DNA of 64,000 bases from Janthinobacterium sp. J1-1 (GTDB lineage Bacteria; Pseudomonadota; Gammaproteobacteria; Burkholderiales; Burkholderiaceae_D), in assembly GCF_030944405.1 (NCBI RefSeq), contig NZ_CP132339.1, forward strand, positions 2,294,001-2,358,000. Direction: 5' to 3'. Positions 49,674 through 58,371 of the stretch are shown piece after piece. The notes under the pieces are model-generated. The model had not been told where the DNA came from, did not search any database, and saw only the letters and a list, made by a program, of their open reading frames with translations. The translations under genes and the position numbers were made by a program. Within the stretch, counting starts at the first letter, position 1, and each line of letters starts with the position of its first letter.

Positions 49674-50387
49674 TCAGGCTGTCGGGTGCTGCAGGGTGGC
49701 GCGCAGGAACAGGTCCAGCCTGACCTCCACCAGCTTGCGCAGCTGCGCCACGTCGGGCTGGGTCTGCGGCAGGAACAGCAGGCGCGACATCTGGTCGCCC
49801 AGCAGGCAGTTCAGCAGATGCATGGACAGCAGTTCCGGCGTCAGGTCGGCGCGGAACAGCGGCGCGATATCGGGCCGGCTGAAAAAACGGCTCAGCATCT
49901 CGCGCGTCTGGCCCGGTCCCACCTTGTAGAACGTTTCCGCCAGCTCCGGGTGGCTGGCCGCCTCGGCGATCACCATGCGGTTCAAACGGATTGCCGCCGG
50001 CATCGTGATCAGCTGCATGAACAGCAGGCCGAACTCGGCCAGTATGATCGGCAGCGGACGCATGTCGGTCTGCAGCGCCGGCATGGTGGAAAAATACGCG
50101 GCGCGCTTCTGTTCCACCACCGCATTGAACAAACCTGACTTGCCGCCAAACTTCACATAGATGGTGCGCACGGCCACGTGGGCCTCGCGCGCGATCATTT
50201 CCAGGCTGACCTTGCCATATCCCTTGTCCAGAAACAGGCGGCCCGCCGTGTGCAGCAGGTTTTCCGCGCGCGCCTCCATGTCGGCGGCGCGTGGCCGGCC
50301 GGCCGGCTTGCCGCAGCAGCCAAGTTCCATGGTGTCGGTGTCGGCGGGGTCGATGGGAGGGGTGTCGCTGAGGCCTGGCTCGGACAT
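49674..50387 (-). CDS. TetR-family repressor of the efflux operon
   Basis: 237 residues. N-terminal HTH about 42-90 (LLHTAGRLFLDKGYGKVSLEMIAREAHVAVRTIYVKFGGKSGL), C-terminal ligand domain with a TetR_C-like fold. The N-terminal 36 residues are an unusual extension with a Cys pair (ELGCCGK); the start could be the later ATG at MEARAENLL. Divergent from emrA-emrB over the operator at 50439. Confidence 0.9.
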   Translation of the reverse strand: MSEPGLSDTPPIDPADTDTMELGCCGKPAGRPRAADMEARAENLLHTAGRLFLDKGYGKVSLEMIAREAHVAVRTIYVKFGGKSGLFNAVVEQKRAAYFSTMPALQTDMRPLPIILAEFGLLFMQLITMPAAIRLNRMVIAEAASHPELAETFYKVGPGQTREMLSRFFSRPDIAPLFRADLTPELLSMHLLNCLLGDQMSRLLFLPQTQPDVAQLRKLVEVRLDLFLRATLQHPTA

Positions 50388-50438
50388 GGTCTGGGTCTCG
50401 TGGAGGGTAAGTAATGACTGACACTGTAGTGCAAATTA

Positions 50439-50462
50439 AAATGAAATGCAATCGTTTCATTT
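50439..50462. promoter_or_regulatory. Probable TetR operator
   Basis: AAATGAAA-TGCAATCG-TTTCATTT, a perfect 8-8-8 inverted repeat immediately upstream of the emrA -35 box. A further TTTCATTTT lies at 50505-50513. Confidence 0.75.
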
Positions 50463-50463
50463 C

Positions 50464-50492
50464 TTGACAAGCGGATTTGTTTGTCCAATAAT
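50464..50492 (+). promoter_or_regulatory. Promoter of the efflux operon
   Basis: TTGACA (50464-50469), 17-base spacer, AATAAT (50487-50492). A repressor on the adjacent repeat would cover it. Confidence 0.85.
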
Positions 50493-50523
50493 GAACCTAT
50501 ATCATTTCATTTTGGAGCGCAGC

Positions 50524-51720
50524 ATGCCCACCCCGTCCAGTTCCGCCGAGCAAACCGGCGCCGTCCCGCCAGCAGGCCCCGTGGCCGCCCGTATTGCGCC
50601 CGCGCCAGCTGCCGCTCCCGCCGCGCCGAATCACCGCGTGAAAATCATTGCCGGCCTGATCGTGCTGGTCGCCCTGGGTGCCGGCGCCCGCATGTGGTAC
50701 CGCAGCCACTATTTTGTCGAGACGGAAAACGCCTATGTGGCTGGCCACGTGCACCCGGTCTCGGCGCGCATTTCCGGCGTGGTCACCAAGGTCTTTATCG
50801 ATGACAACCAGATCGTCAAGGAAGGCGACGTGATCGCCGAACTCGACCCGTTCGACCAGCGCGTGAAAACCGAACAGATCGCCGCCCAGATCGCCAGCGC
50901 CGAGCAGCAAGTGCTGCAGGCCGACGCGCAGATCGCGCAAGTGCAGGCACAGGCCAGCGCAGCCCAGGCCCAGGTGGCCCAGGCCGACGCCCAGCTGCTG
51001 CGCACCAAACAGGACGCCGAGCGTTTCGGCCAGCTGTACACCAGCCAGATGAAAGCCGTGTCGAAAGCGGAACTGGACGCGGCCAATGCGGCCCGTTCCG
51101 GCGCCGTGGCCGACCTGGCCGCCCGCAAGGACAGCGCCGTGGCCGCCAAGGCGCAGATCGGTGCGGCGCAAGCGGCGCGCGATGTCGCCAAGGCGCAGGT
51201 CGCCGTGCTGCGCGTGCAACTGAAGGACGCCGAGCAGCAGCTGCAATACAACCAGATCCTGGCCCCGGTCGCCGGCCGCATCGGCAAACGCAACGTGGAA
51301 ACCGGCATGCGCGTGCAGCCCGGCCAGCAACTGACGGCCATCGTGCAGGATAATGTGTGGGTCACCGCCAACTTCAAGGAAACCCAGCTGGCCGACCTGC
51401 GCCCCGGCCAGAGCGTGCATGTGTCGGTCGACGCCATGCCGGGCAAGAAACTGGTGGGTACGGTGGACAGCTTTGCGCCAGCCTCGGGCGCGCAGTTCGC
51501 CCTGCTGCCGGCCGATAACGCCACCGGCAACTTCACCAAGATCGTGCAGCGCGTGCCGGTCAAGATCGTGTTCCAGCCGCAGGACATCAAGGCCATGAAC
51601 GGCCGCCTGGTGCCGGGCATGTCGGTGATCGCCGAAGTGGAAATTAACCAGCCAGATGCCCAGCCGGCGCGCCACGCCGCCGCACCGGCCAACGCACCCG
51701 CCGCCAACGCCGCCCGCTAA
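50524..51720 (+). CDS. emrA: Membrane-fusion (periplasmic adaptor) subunit, EmrA-type
   Basis: 398 residues. Ala/Pro-rich cytoplasmic N-terminus, one helix (about 40-60, IIAGLIVLVALGAGARMW), then the biotinyl-lipoyl halves (ENAYVAGHVHPVSARISG at the start, YNQILAPVAGRIGKRNVETG near 245-265) around a long Gln/Ala coiled coil (about 115-235). C-terminal beta barrel. It links the EmrB pump to the outer-membrane channel. TTGGAGCGCAGC precedes the ATG. Confidence 0.93.
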   Translation: MPTPSSSAEQTGAVPPAGPVAARIAPAPAAAPAAPNHRVKIIAGLIVLVALGAGARMWYRSHYFVETENAYVAGHVHPVSARISGVVTKVFIDDNQIVKEGDVIAELDPFDQRVKTEQIAAQIASAEQQVLQADAQIAQVQAQASAAQAQVAQADAQLLRTKQDAERFGQLYTSQMKAVSKAELDAANAARSGAVADLAARKDSAVAAKAQIGAAQAARDVAKAQVAVLRVQLKDAEQQLQYNQILAPVAGRIGKRNVETGMRVQPGQQLTAIVQDNVWVTANFKETQLADLRPGQSVHVSVDAMPGKKLVGTVDSFAPASGAQFALLPADNATGNFTKIVQRVPVKIVFQPQDIKAMNGRLVPGMSVIAEVEINQPDAQPARHAAAPANAPAANAAR

Positions 51721-51726
51721 GTTCCC

Positions 51727-53325
51727 ATGAGCAGCCCCACAACCACGCTGGCGAAACCGCCGGCCTTTTCCGTGCCCGACGAGAAAGTCTCGGCGCGCAC
51801 CTGGCTGGCGGTCGCCGCCGGCATGCTGGGCGCCTTCATGGCGGTGCTCGACATCCAGATCACCAACTCTTCGCTCAAGGATATCCTGGGCTCGCTGTCG
51901 GCCACCCAGGAAGAAGGTTCGTGGATTTCCACCGCCTACCTGGTGGCCGAGATCATCGTCATTCCGCTCACCGCGCTGCTGGCACGCGTGTTCAGCCTGC
52001 GCGGCTACATGATCGGCACGACCTCGTTCTTCCTGCTGTTCTCCACCCTGTGCGGCACGGCCTGGAACCTGGAAAGCATGATCGTCTTCCGCATGTTGCA
52101 GGGCTTTACGGGCGGCGCCCTGATCCCGATGGCGTTCACGCTGGTGATGCTCAAGCTGCCACCGTCGAAGCGCGCCACCGGCATGGCGATTTTCGGCCTG
52201 ACGGCCACCCTGGCGCCGGCCATGGGCCCGACCCTCGGCGGTTACCTGTCCGAGCTGTATGGCTGGCCGTCGATCTTCTATATCAACTGGGTGCCGGGCG
52301 TGCTGCTGATCGTCGGCATGATCTACGGCCTGGACCGCGAACCGAGCAACCTGAAACTGTTCTGGAAGGCCGACTGGCTCGGCATCTTCTTCATGGCGCT
52401 GGGCCTCGGCTGCCTGACGATTTTCCTGGAAGAGGGTAACTCGAAGGACTGGTTCGATTCCGGCTTCATCATCACTTTTGCCGCGCTGGCGTTGACAGGC
52501 CTGCTGGGCTGGGTGGTCACCAGCGCCACGCGCGCCGAACCGTTCGTCAACCTGGGGCTGTACAGCCAGCGCAATTTCCTGGTCGCCACCCTGCTGTCGG
52601 CGGTCACGGGCATGGGCCTGTACGGCTCGGCCTTTCTGCTGCCGCTGTTCCTGGGCCAGATCGCCGGCTATTCGCCGATGCAGATCGGTGAAGTCATCAT
52701 GTGGGTGGGCCTGCCGCAGCTGTTCATCATGCCCTTCGTCGCCAAGCTGTCGTCCGTGGTCGACAACCGCATCCTGTGCTCGTTCGGCCTCTTGCTGTTT
52801 GGCGGCTCCTGCCTGATGAACGCCTATATGGATGCCAGCACCGGCTACGACCAGCTGCTGTGGTCGCAGGTGGTGCGTGCGCTGGGCCAGCCCTTCGTGA
52901 TGCTGACCCTGTCGAACTTCGCCATGAAGGGCATCGCCCCAAAAGACATGGCGTCGGCCTCCAGCCTGTTCAACATGACGCGCAACCTGGGCGGCTCGAT
53001 CGGTATCGCGCTGCTGGCCACGGCATTGAGCACCCGCGAGCATTTTCACTCGCAGCGCCTGGGCGAAGCGATCAACGCCTATTCCAGCGCCACGCAATTG
53101 CGCATCGACCAGCTGACGTCGTCGTTCATGGCCAAGGGTTTTGATGCGGTCACGGCTGGCAAGCAGGCCCTGCAGGCGATCGACGGCATCGTGCGCCGCG
53201 AGGCCTATGTGATGGCCTATAACGACGGCTTCTTCCTGGTCGGCATGATTCTGATCGCCTGCATCGTGCCGCTATGGCTGGCCGACAAACTCAAAGCCCC
53301 CGGTGGCGGTGGCGGCGGTCACTGA
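51727..53325 (+). CDS. emrB: MFS multidrug efflux pump, DHA2/EmrB type
   Basis: 532 residues, 14 transmembrane segments expected. Motifs: LDIQITNSSL in helix 1 (the D of the family's LDxTIVNVAL), ARVFSLRGYMIG in loop 2-3, GFTGGALIPM and the helix-5 motif ATLAPAMGPTLGGYL. Proton-driven export of lipophilic drugs. 7 bases after emrA. Confidence 0.94.
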   Translation: MSSPTTTLAKPPAFSVPDEKVSARTWLAVAAGMLGAFMAVLDIQITNSSLKDILGSLSATQEEGSWISTAYLVAEIIVIPLTALLARVFSLRGYMIGTTSFFLLFSTLCGTAWNLESMIVFRMLQGFTGGALIPMAFTLVMLKLPPSKRATGMAIFGLTATLAPAMGPTLGGYLSELYGWPSIFYINWVPGVLLIVGMIYGLDREPSNLKLFWKADWLGIFFMALGLGCLTIFLEEGNSKDWFDSGFIITFAALALTGLLGWVVTSATRAEPFVNLGLYSQRNFLVATLLSAVTGMGLYGSAFLLPLFLGQIAGYSPMQIGEVIMWVGLPQLFIMPFVAKLSSVVDNRILCSFGLLLFGGSCLMNAYMDASTGYDQLLWSQVVRALGQPFVMLTLSNFAMKGIAPKDMASASSLFNMTRNLGGSIGIALLATALSTREHFHSQRLGEAINAYSSATQLRIDQLTSSFMAKGFDAVTAGKQALQAIDGIVRREAYVMAYNDGFFLVGMILIACIVPLWLADKLKAPGGGGGGH

Positions 53326-53374
53326 TCGCCTGTTGCGACGACCGCGCCCACTCAAGAACAAGAAGGTACACATC

Positions 53375-54838
53375 ATGAATACAGTTATGACCAAAATCGC
53401 CGCCGCTGCCTCGCTGGCCGTGCTGCTTGCCGCCTGCGGCACCGTGGGCCAGGACTTCAAGGCGCCCGCCAACGTGGCCGGCATCGATACGGCCACTTTC
53501 CGCCATGGCGGTGGCAGCGCCGATGCAGCCCGGCTGCCGTCCGAGTGGTGGAGCGTGTTCGGCGACGACACCCTGAACCGCCTGGAACAAGCCGCGTTGC
53601 GCGACAACCCCAGCGTGAAAGCGGCCGGCGAGCGATTGCTGCAGGCGCTGGCGCAAAGCGGCACGGCGCGCGCCAACCAGGGCCCGAGCGTGAACCTCAG
53701 CACCGGCATCTCGAACTCGCGCACCTCGGCCAATACCTCGCAGGGCCTGGCGCTGGGCAACCGCTCCATCAGCGGCAACAATTTCTCGGTCGGCGGCTCG
53801 CTGTCGTATGAAATCGATTTGCTGGGGCGTGTGAAACGCATGGTCGAAGCGGCCGACGCCCAGGTGCTCGCTTCCCAGGCCGACCGCGACGGCGTGCTGC
53901 AGATGCTGTCGGCGCAAGTGGCCAGCAATTACTGGCAACTGCGCGGCCTGGACGCGGAAATGACCATCCTCAATGGCGCGCTCGACACCCGCCGCGAATC
54001 GCTGCAACTGGTCGACGCGCGCTTCAATGCGGGCCTGACCAATGAGCTGGACCTGGCGCGCGCGAAAGTCGAACTGCAGAATGCGCAGGCCGACCTGCAC
54101 GAGGTCAAACGCCAGCGCAACCAGCTGGAAAACAGCCTGGCCACCCTGACCGGCAAGCCGCCATCGGCGATGCAGCTGCCACTGGCCAGCGACCCGGCCG
54201 CCTTGCCGCAGCCGCCGATGATCCCCGTCGGCCTGCCGGCCAGCCTGCTGGCGCACCGTCCGGACCTGGTCTCCAGCGTGGCCGGCCTGCGCGCTTTCAA
54301 TGCGCAGGTGGGCGTGGCCGAAGGCGCGTTCTATCCGTCGCTGCAACTGACGGGCAACTTCGGCTTTGCCTCGGAAAAGCTGCGCGACCTGGCGCAGGGC
54401 GGTTCGCGCCAGTTCAGCGTGGGGCCGCTGGCCCTGTCGCTGCCGATCTTCGACGGTGGCCGCAACCAGGCCAACCTCGATCTGTCGAAGGCGCGCTACA
54501 ACGAAGCGCTGGCCAACCATGAAACGAAGCTGCTGACAGCGCTGCGCGAAGTGGAAGACGCCTTGTCGGACGTCGAGCAGCGCCAGTTGCAGGGCGACGC
54601 CCAGGCCCTGTCGCAGCAGGCGGCGGCGCGCGCCTATCTGGTGGCGCGCACGCGCTACGAGCGCGGCGTGTCGAACTACCTCGACGTCACCGACGCCCAG
54701 CGCAGCTCGCTGGCCGCCGACCGCGCCGCCGTGCAGATCAAGACCCAGCGCCTGCTGGCGACCGTGGCCGTGGCCCGCTCGCTGGGCGCCGGCTGGCAAG
54801 CGCAGGGCGACCTGGCCAAGGTCGCCGCGGCGCAGTAA
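53375..54838 (+). CDS. Outer-membrane efflux lipoprotein, OprM/NodT type
   Basis: 487 residues. Lipobox LLAACG (Cys about residue 20) after a signal peptide. Two outer-membrane-efflux repeats with their typical starts (WWSVFGDDTLNRLEQAALRDNPSVK and LPASLLAHRPDLVSSVAGLRAFN). The trimer channel completes the EmrA-EmrB tripartite system. 50 bases after emrB in the same operon. Confidence 0.94.
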   Translation: MNTVMTKIAAAASLAVLLAACGTVGQDFKAPANVAGIDTATFRHGGGSADAARLPSEWWSVFGDDTLNRLEQAALRDNPSVKAAGERLLQALAQSGTARANQGPSVNLSTGISNSRTSANTSQGLALGNRSISGNNFSVGGSLSYEIDLLGRVKRMVEAADAQVLASQADRDGVLQMLSAQVASNYWQLRGLDAEMTILNGALDTRRESLQLVDARFNAGLTNELDLARAKVELQNAQADLHEVKRQRNQLENSLATLTGKPPSAMQLPLASDPAALPQPPMIPVGLPASLLAHRPDLVSSVAGLRAFNAQVGVAEGAFYPSLQLTGNFGFASEKLRDLAQGGSRQFSVGPLALSLPIFDGGRNQANLDLSKARYNEALANHETKLLTALREVEDALSDVEQRQLQGDAQALSQQAAARAYLVARTRYERGVSNYLDVTDAQRSSLAADRAAVQIKTQRLLATVAVARSLGAGWQAQGDLAKVAAAQ

Positions 54839-54861
54839 GTTCCTCGCGCAGTTATCCTCGA

Positions 54862-55767
54862 TTACGTGAGCGTGGCCGGCGGCGGTGCCGCCGCCGGCCC
54901 GTAGCGTTGCAGGATGAATTCAATCAAGGTCGTCAGCTTCGGCGTCGGCTGGCGGTCGCGCGCATACAGCAAATGCATCGGGCGCGCCGGCGGCACGTGG
55001 TCTGTCAGGATCGGCAGCAGCCGTCCGGCCGCGATATCGCCGGCCATCAGAATCTCCGCCTGCATCACGATGCCGAAACCGTGCAGGGCCGCCACGCGCA
55101 GCGCCTGGCCGTTGTTCGAGCGAAAGCGGCTTTCCTCCCTGGCGCCTTCTTTTCCATTCAGGCGCCAGCGCAGATGGCGCGCCCACTGCATGAAGTCCAG
55201 GCATTCATGCCGCGCCAGTTCGTCGGGCGTGTGCGGCACGCCGTGTTTTTCCAGGTAGGCAGGCGCCGCGCAGATCACCATCGCATAGGGCTGCAAGGGG
55301 CGCGCCACCATGCCTGAATCATCGAGCTTGCCAATGCGAATCGCCGCATCGAAGCCTTCTTCCACCAGGTCCACCAGCCGGTCGTTCAGGTTCAGCTCCA
55401 GGCTGACCTCGGGATAGGCATCCAGGTAGTCCGCCATCAGCGGCGCCAGGCATTCGCTGCCAAAGGACACTGGCGCGGTGATCTTCAGCTTGCCGCGCGG
55501 CGTGGCGCGCATGGCTTCGGCCCCCGTTTCGGCGGCTTGCACCTGCGCCAAAATCTGCCGGCATTGCGCCAGGTATTGCGCGCCGATTTCCGTCAGGTGC
55601 TGGCGCCGCGTGGTGCGCGCCAGCAGCCGTGCGCCCAGCCGCTCTTCCAGGTACTTGATATGCTTGCCCACCATCACGGGCGAAATGCGGAAGGTGTCGG
55701 CCGCCGCGCTCAGGCTGCCCGCATCGACGACGGCGACAAATACTTCCATGCTGCGCAGTTTATCCAT
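54862..55767 (-). CDS. LysR-family transcriptional regulator
   Basis: 301 residues from MDKLRSMEVFVAVVDAGSLSAAADTF, the normal LysR start; an ATG at 55794 would add 9 residues. HTH about 3-62, effector domain about 90-295. CrgA/DmlR-like group by its KLKITAPVSFG hinge. Ends in an Ala/Pro tail. Divergent from the SDR gene at 55876. Confidence 0.88.
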   Translation of the reverse strand: MDKLRSMEVFVAVVDAGSLSAAADTFRISPVMVGKHIKYLEERLGARLLARTTRRQHLTEIGAQYLAQCRQILAQVQAAETGAEAMRATPRGKLKITAPVSFGSECLAPLMADYLDAYPEVSLELNLNDRLVDLVEEGFDAAIRIGKLDDSGMVARPLQPYAMVICAAPAYLEKHGVPHTPDELARHECLDFMQWARHLRWRLNGKEGAREESRFRSNNGQALRVAALHGFGIVMQAEILMAGDIAAGRLLPILTDHVPPARPMHLLYARDRQPTPKLTTLIEFILQRYGPAAAPPPATLT

Positions 55768-55875
55768 TTGTTTGATTGCAAACCCTGAGTTCATGATCTT
55801 GTCAATGCTAGCGTATTTATCGTCGGGCGAGGGCGGCGCATACTGGCTGCATTCCAACCAGACCAGGACTCCATC

Positions 55876-56475
55876 ATGAACATCGTCATTATCGGCGCCA
55901 GCGGCACCATCGGCTCGGCCGTCACCAATGAACTGGCGCAGCGCCACGAGATCATCGAAGTGGGCAGCCGCAGCGGCGCACACCAGGCCGACATGGGCGA
56001 TATCGCCCAGGTACGCGCGCTGTTTGCGCGCATCGGCAAGGTCGACGCAGTGGTGGTGACGGCCGGCAAGCTGCACTTCGGTCCGCTGGCCGAGTTTACG
56101 CCCGAACAGTTTCAAGTGGGTCTGGGCAGCAAGCTGATGGGGCAGGTCAATGTGGCGCTGGTGGCGCAGCAATATTTGAACGACGGCGGCTCGATCACGC
56201 TCACCAGCGGCATCGTGGCCGAGCAGCCCATCCGCAACGGCGCTGCCGCCAGCATGACCAATGCCGCTGTGGAAGGCTTCGTGCGCGGCGCGGCCATCGA
56301 ACTGGCGCGCGGCATCCGCATCAACGTGGTCAGCCCGACCGTGCTGGAGGAATCGCTGGACGCTTACGGTCCGTTTTTCCCGGGCTTCGAGCCGGCTGCC
56401 GCCAGCCGCGTGGCGTTGGCTTACCGGCGCAGCGTGGAAGGCGCGCAGACGGGACAGGTCTACCGCGTCTGGTAG
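55876..56475 (+). CDS. Short-chain dehydrogenase/reductase
   Basis: 199 residues, short for the SDR family. NAD(P)-binding GASGTIG (8-14) and the classical TAG strand end (VVVTAGKLHFGPL) are seen. The active-site tyrosine region reads GAAASMTNAAVEGFVRGAA, so the YxxxK pair is replaced; the family usually has Tyr and Lys there. Some related small SDRs share this. Probably regulated by the divergent LysR product. Confidence 0.82.
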   Translation: MNIVIIGASGTIGSAVTNELAQRHEIIEVGSRSGAHQADMGDIAQVRALFARIGKVDAVVVTAGKLHFGPLAEFTPEQFQVGLGSKLMGQVNVALVAQQYLNDGGSITLTSGIVAEQPIRNGAAASMTNAAVEGFVRGAAIELARGIRINVVSPTVLEESLDAYGPFFPGFEPAAASRVALAYRRSVEGAQTGQVYRVW

Positions 56476-56602
56476 CGTTGTCGGGGTAAAGCGGCGGCTT
56501 TTGACCGGCCTCAGGCAGGCTGCTCCCATTCATGATAAATTAACTTTTATTTCCAAATGTCAACATCATGGTGATGATGAGTTTGGACACTTTCATGGAT
56601 GA

Positions 56603-58321
56603 ATGGATATGCAAAGCACCAAAATCAGCACACGGCTTTATACGGGATTCGGCCTGGTCCTGCTGCTGCTGATCATCGTTACCGCACTCGGCATCAACCG
56701 GGTGCAAAAGATCGACGCCATCCTCACCAATATCAGCGATGTCAACAACGTCAAGCAGCGCCATGCGATCAATTTCCGCGGCAGCGTGCATGACCGCGCA
56801 ATCGCCTTGCGCGACGTGGTGCTGGCGGCCGATGCCGCCGCCGCCAAGCAGGAAGTGGCGCGCATCGAATCGCTGGCCGCCAATTACGCCCAGGCCGCCA
56901 CGCCGCTGGAGCAGATCATCGGCAGCGGCAAGGGCGTCACCGAAGCGGAGCGCACGGCCCTGGCCGGCATCAAGGCCAGCGAAGCCAAGGCCCAGCCGAT
57001 TATCGCCAAGGTGATTCAATTGCGCCTGGCCGACGACGTGCCTGGCGCCACCGCCTTGCTGCAGCAGCAGGGGGCGGCCGCTTTTACTGGCTGGCTCGCT
57101 TCCGTCAACCAGCTGATCGACCTGGAAGAAAAGATGAGCCGTGAACAGGCCGACAGCGCCACCAGCGTCGCGCGCAGCTTCTTCTTCTTCATGGTGCTGC
57201 TGTGCCTGGGCGCGATCGCCATCGGCACGGTCGCGGCCTGGCGCATCAGCCATGGCTTGCTGCGCCAGCTCGGTGGCGAGCCTGAATACGCGGCCGCCAT
57301 CGCCGGTGAAATCGCCGCCGGCAACCTGGCGGTGAATATCGCCACCCAGCCGAATGACCGCGCCAGCCTGCTGTACGCCATGCGCGGCATGCGCGACAGC
57401 CTGGTGGCCATCGTCAGCCAGGTGCGCGCCGGCACGCAGACCATCGCCACCAATTCGCGCGAGATCGCGGCCGGCAACCTGGACCTGTCGAACCGCACCG
57501 AGCAGCAAGCCGGTTCGATCGAGGAAACCGCCACCTCGATGGAGCAACTGACGGGCACCGTCAAGCAGAACGCCGAGCACGCGATCGAAGCGAACCAGCT
57601 GGCCATGTCGGCATCAAGCGTGGCCGTCAAGGGCGGCGCCGTGGTGGCGCAGGTGGTGCAGACCATGGCCGCCATCAACGAGTCGTCGAAAAAGATCGTC
57701 GACATTATCGGCGTGATCGACGGCATCGCCTTCCAGACCAATATCCTGGCGCTGAACGCGGCGGTGGAAGCGGCGCGCGCGGGCGAGCAGGGCCGCGGCT
57801 TTGCCGTCGTCGCCACCGAAGTGCGCAGCCTGGCCCAGCGTTCCAGCCAGGCCGCCAAGGAAATCAAGTCGCTGATCGACGACTCCGTCGAGCGGGTCGA
57901 CACGGGCGCGCGCCTGGTCGATGAAGCGGGCGCCACCATGCAGGACATCGTCGACAGCGTCAAGCGCGTGACCGACATCATGGGCGAGATCAGCGTGGCC
58001 ACGCGCGAACAGTCGTCGGGCATCGAGCAGGTGAACCAGGCGATCGGCCTGATGGACCAGGTGGTGCAGCAGAATGCGGCGCTGGTGGAAGAATCGGCCT
58101 CGGCCGCCGCCTCGCTGGAAGAGCAGGCGGGCAGCCTGTCGCAAGTGGTCAGCATCTTCAAGCTCGATGACTCGCAAGTGCAGGTGCAGGCACAGGCGCC
58201 GGTGCGTGCGCGTCCGGCCGTCGTGGCTGCTGCCAGGCCCGTCGTCAAGGCAGCGTCCAGGCCCGCACCGAAAAAGCTGGCTCCCAAGGCGCCGGCCGAT
58301 GAGGCCTGGGAAGAGTTTTAA
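56603..58321 (+). CDS. Methyl-accepting chemotaxis protein
   Basis: 572-residue chemoreceptor. TM1 about 11-31, a periplasmic four-helix-bundle ligand domain (about 32-190), TM2 about 192-214, HAMP (about 215-268), and the signalling hairpin with the conserved tip [34 protein letters not shown] (split about 372-405). The extreme C-terminus, after an Ala/Pro/Lys linker, is WEEF, like the CheR/CheB-docking pentapeptide. Start at the first of two close in-frame ATGs. Single gene. Confidence 0.94.
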   Translation: MDMQSTKISTRLYTGFGLVLLLLIIVTALGINRVQKIDAILTNISDVNNVKQRHAINFRGSVHDRAIALRDVVLAADAAAAKQEVARIESLAANYAQAATPLEQIIGSGKGVTEAERTALAGIKASEAKAQPIIAKVIQLRLADDVPGATALLQQQGAAAFTGWLASVNQLIDLEEKMSREQADSATSVARSFFFFMVLLCLGAIAIGTVAAWRISHGLLRQLGGEPEYAAAIAGEIAAGNLAVNIATQPNDRASLLYAMRGMRDSLVAIVSQVRAGTQTIATNSREIAAGNLDLSNRTEQQAGSIEETATSMEQLTGTVKQNAEHAIEANQLAMSASSVAVKGGAVVAQVVQTMAAINESSKKIVDIIGVIDGIAFQTNILALNAAVEAARAGEQGRGFAVVATEVRSLAQRSSQAAKEIKSLIDDSVERVDTGARLVDEAGATMQDIVDSVKRVTDIMGEISVATREQSSGIEQVNQAIGLMDQVVQQNAALVEESASAAASLEEQAGSLSQVVSIFKLDDSQVQVQAQAPVRARPAVVAAARPVVKAASRPAPKKLAPKAPADEAWEEF

Positions 58322-58371
58322 GCGCCGCTCGCATACAATACGGACCTCACAATAGTCTTGCCGAGGTCCCC

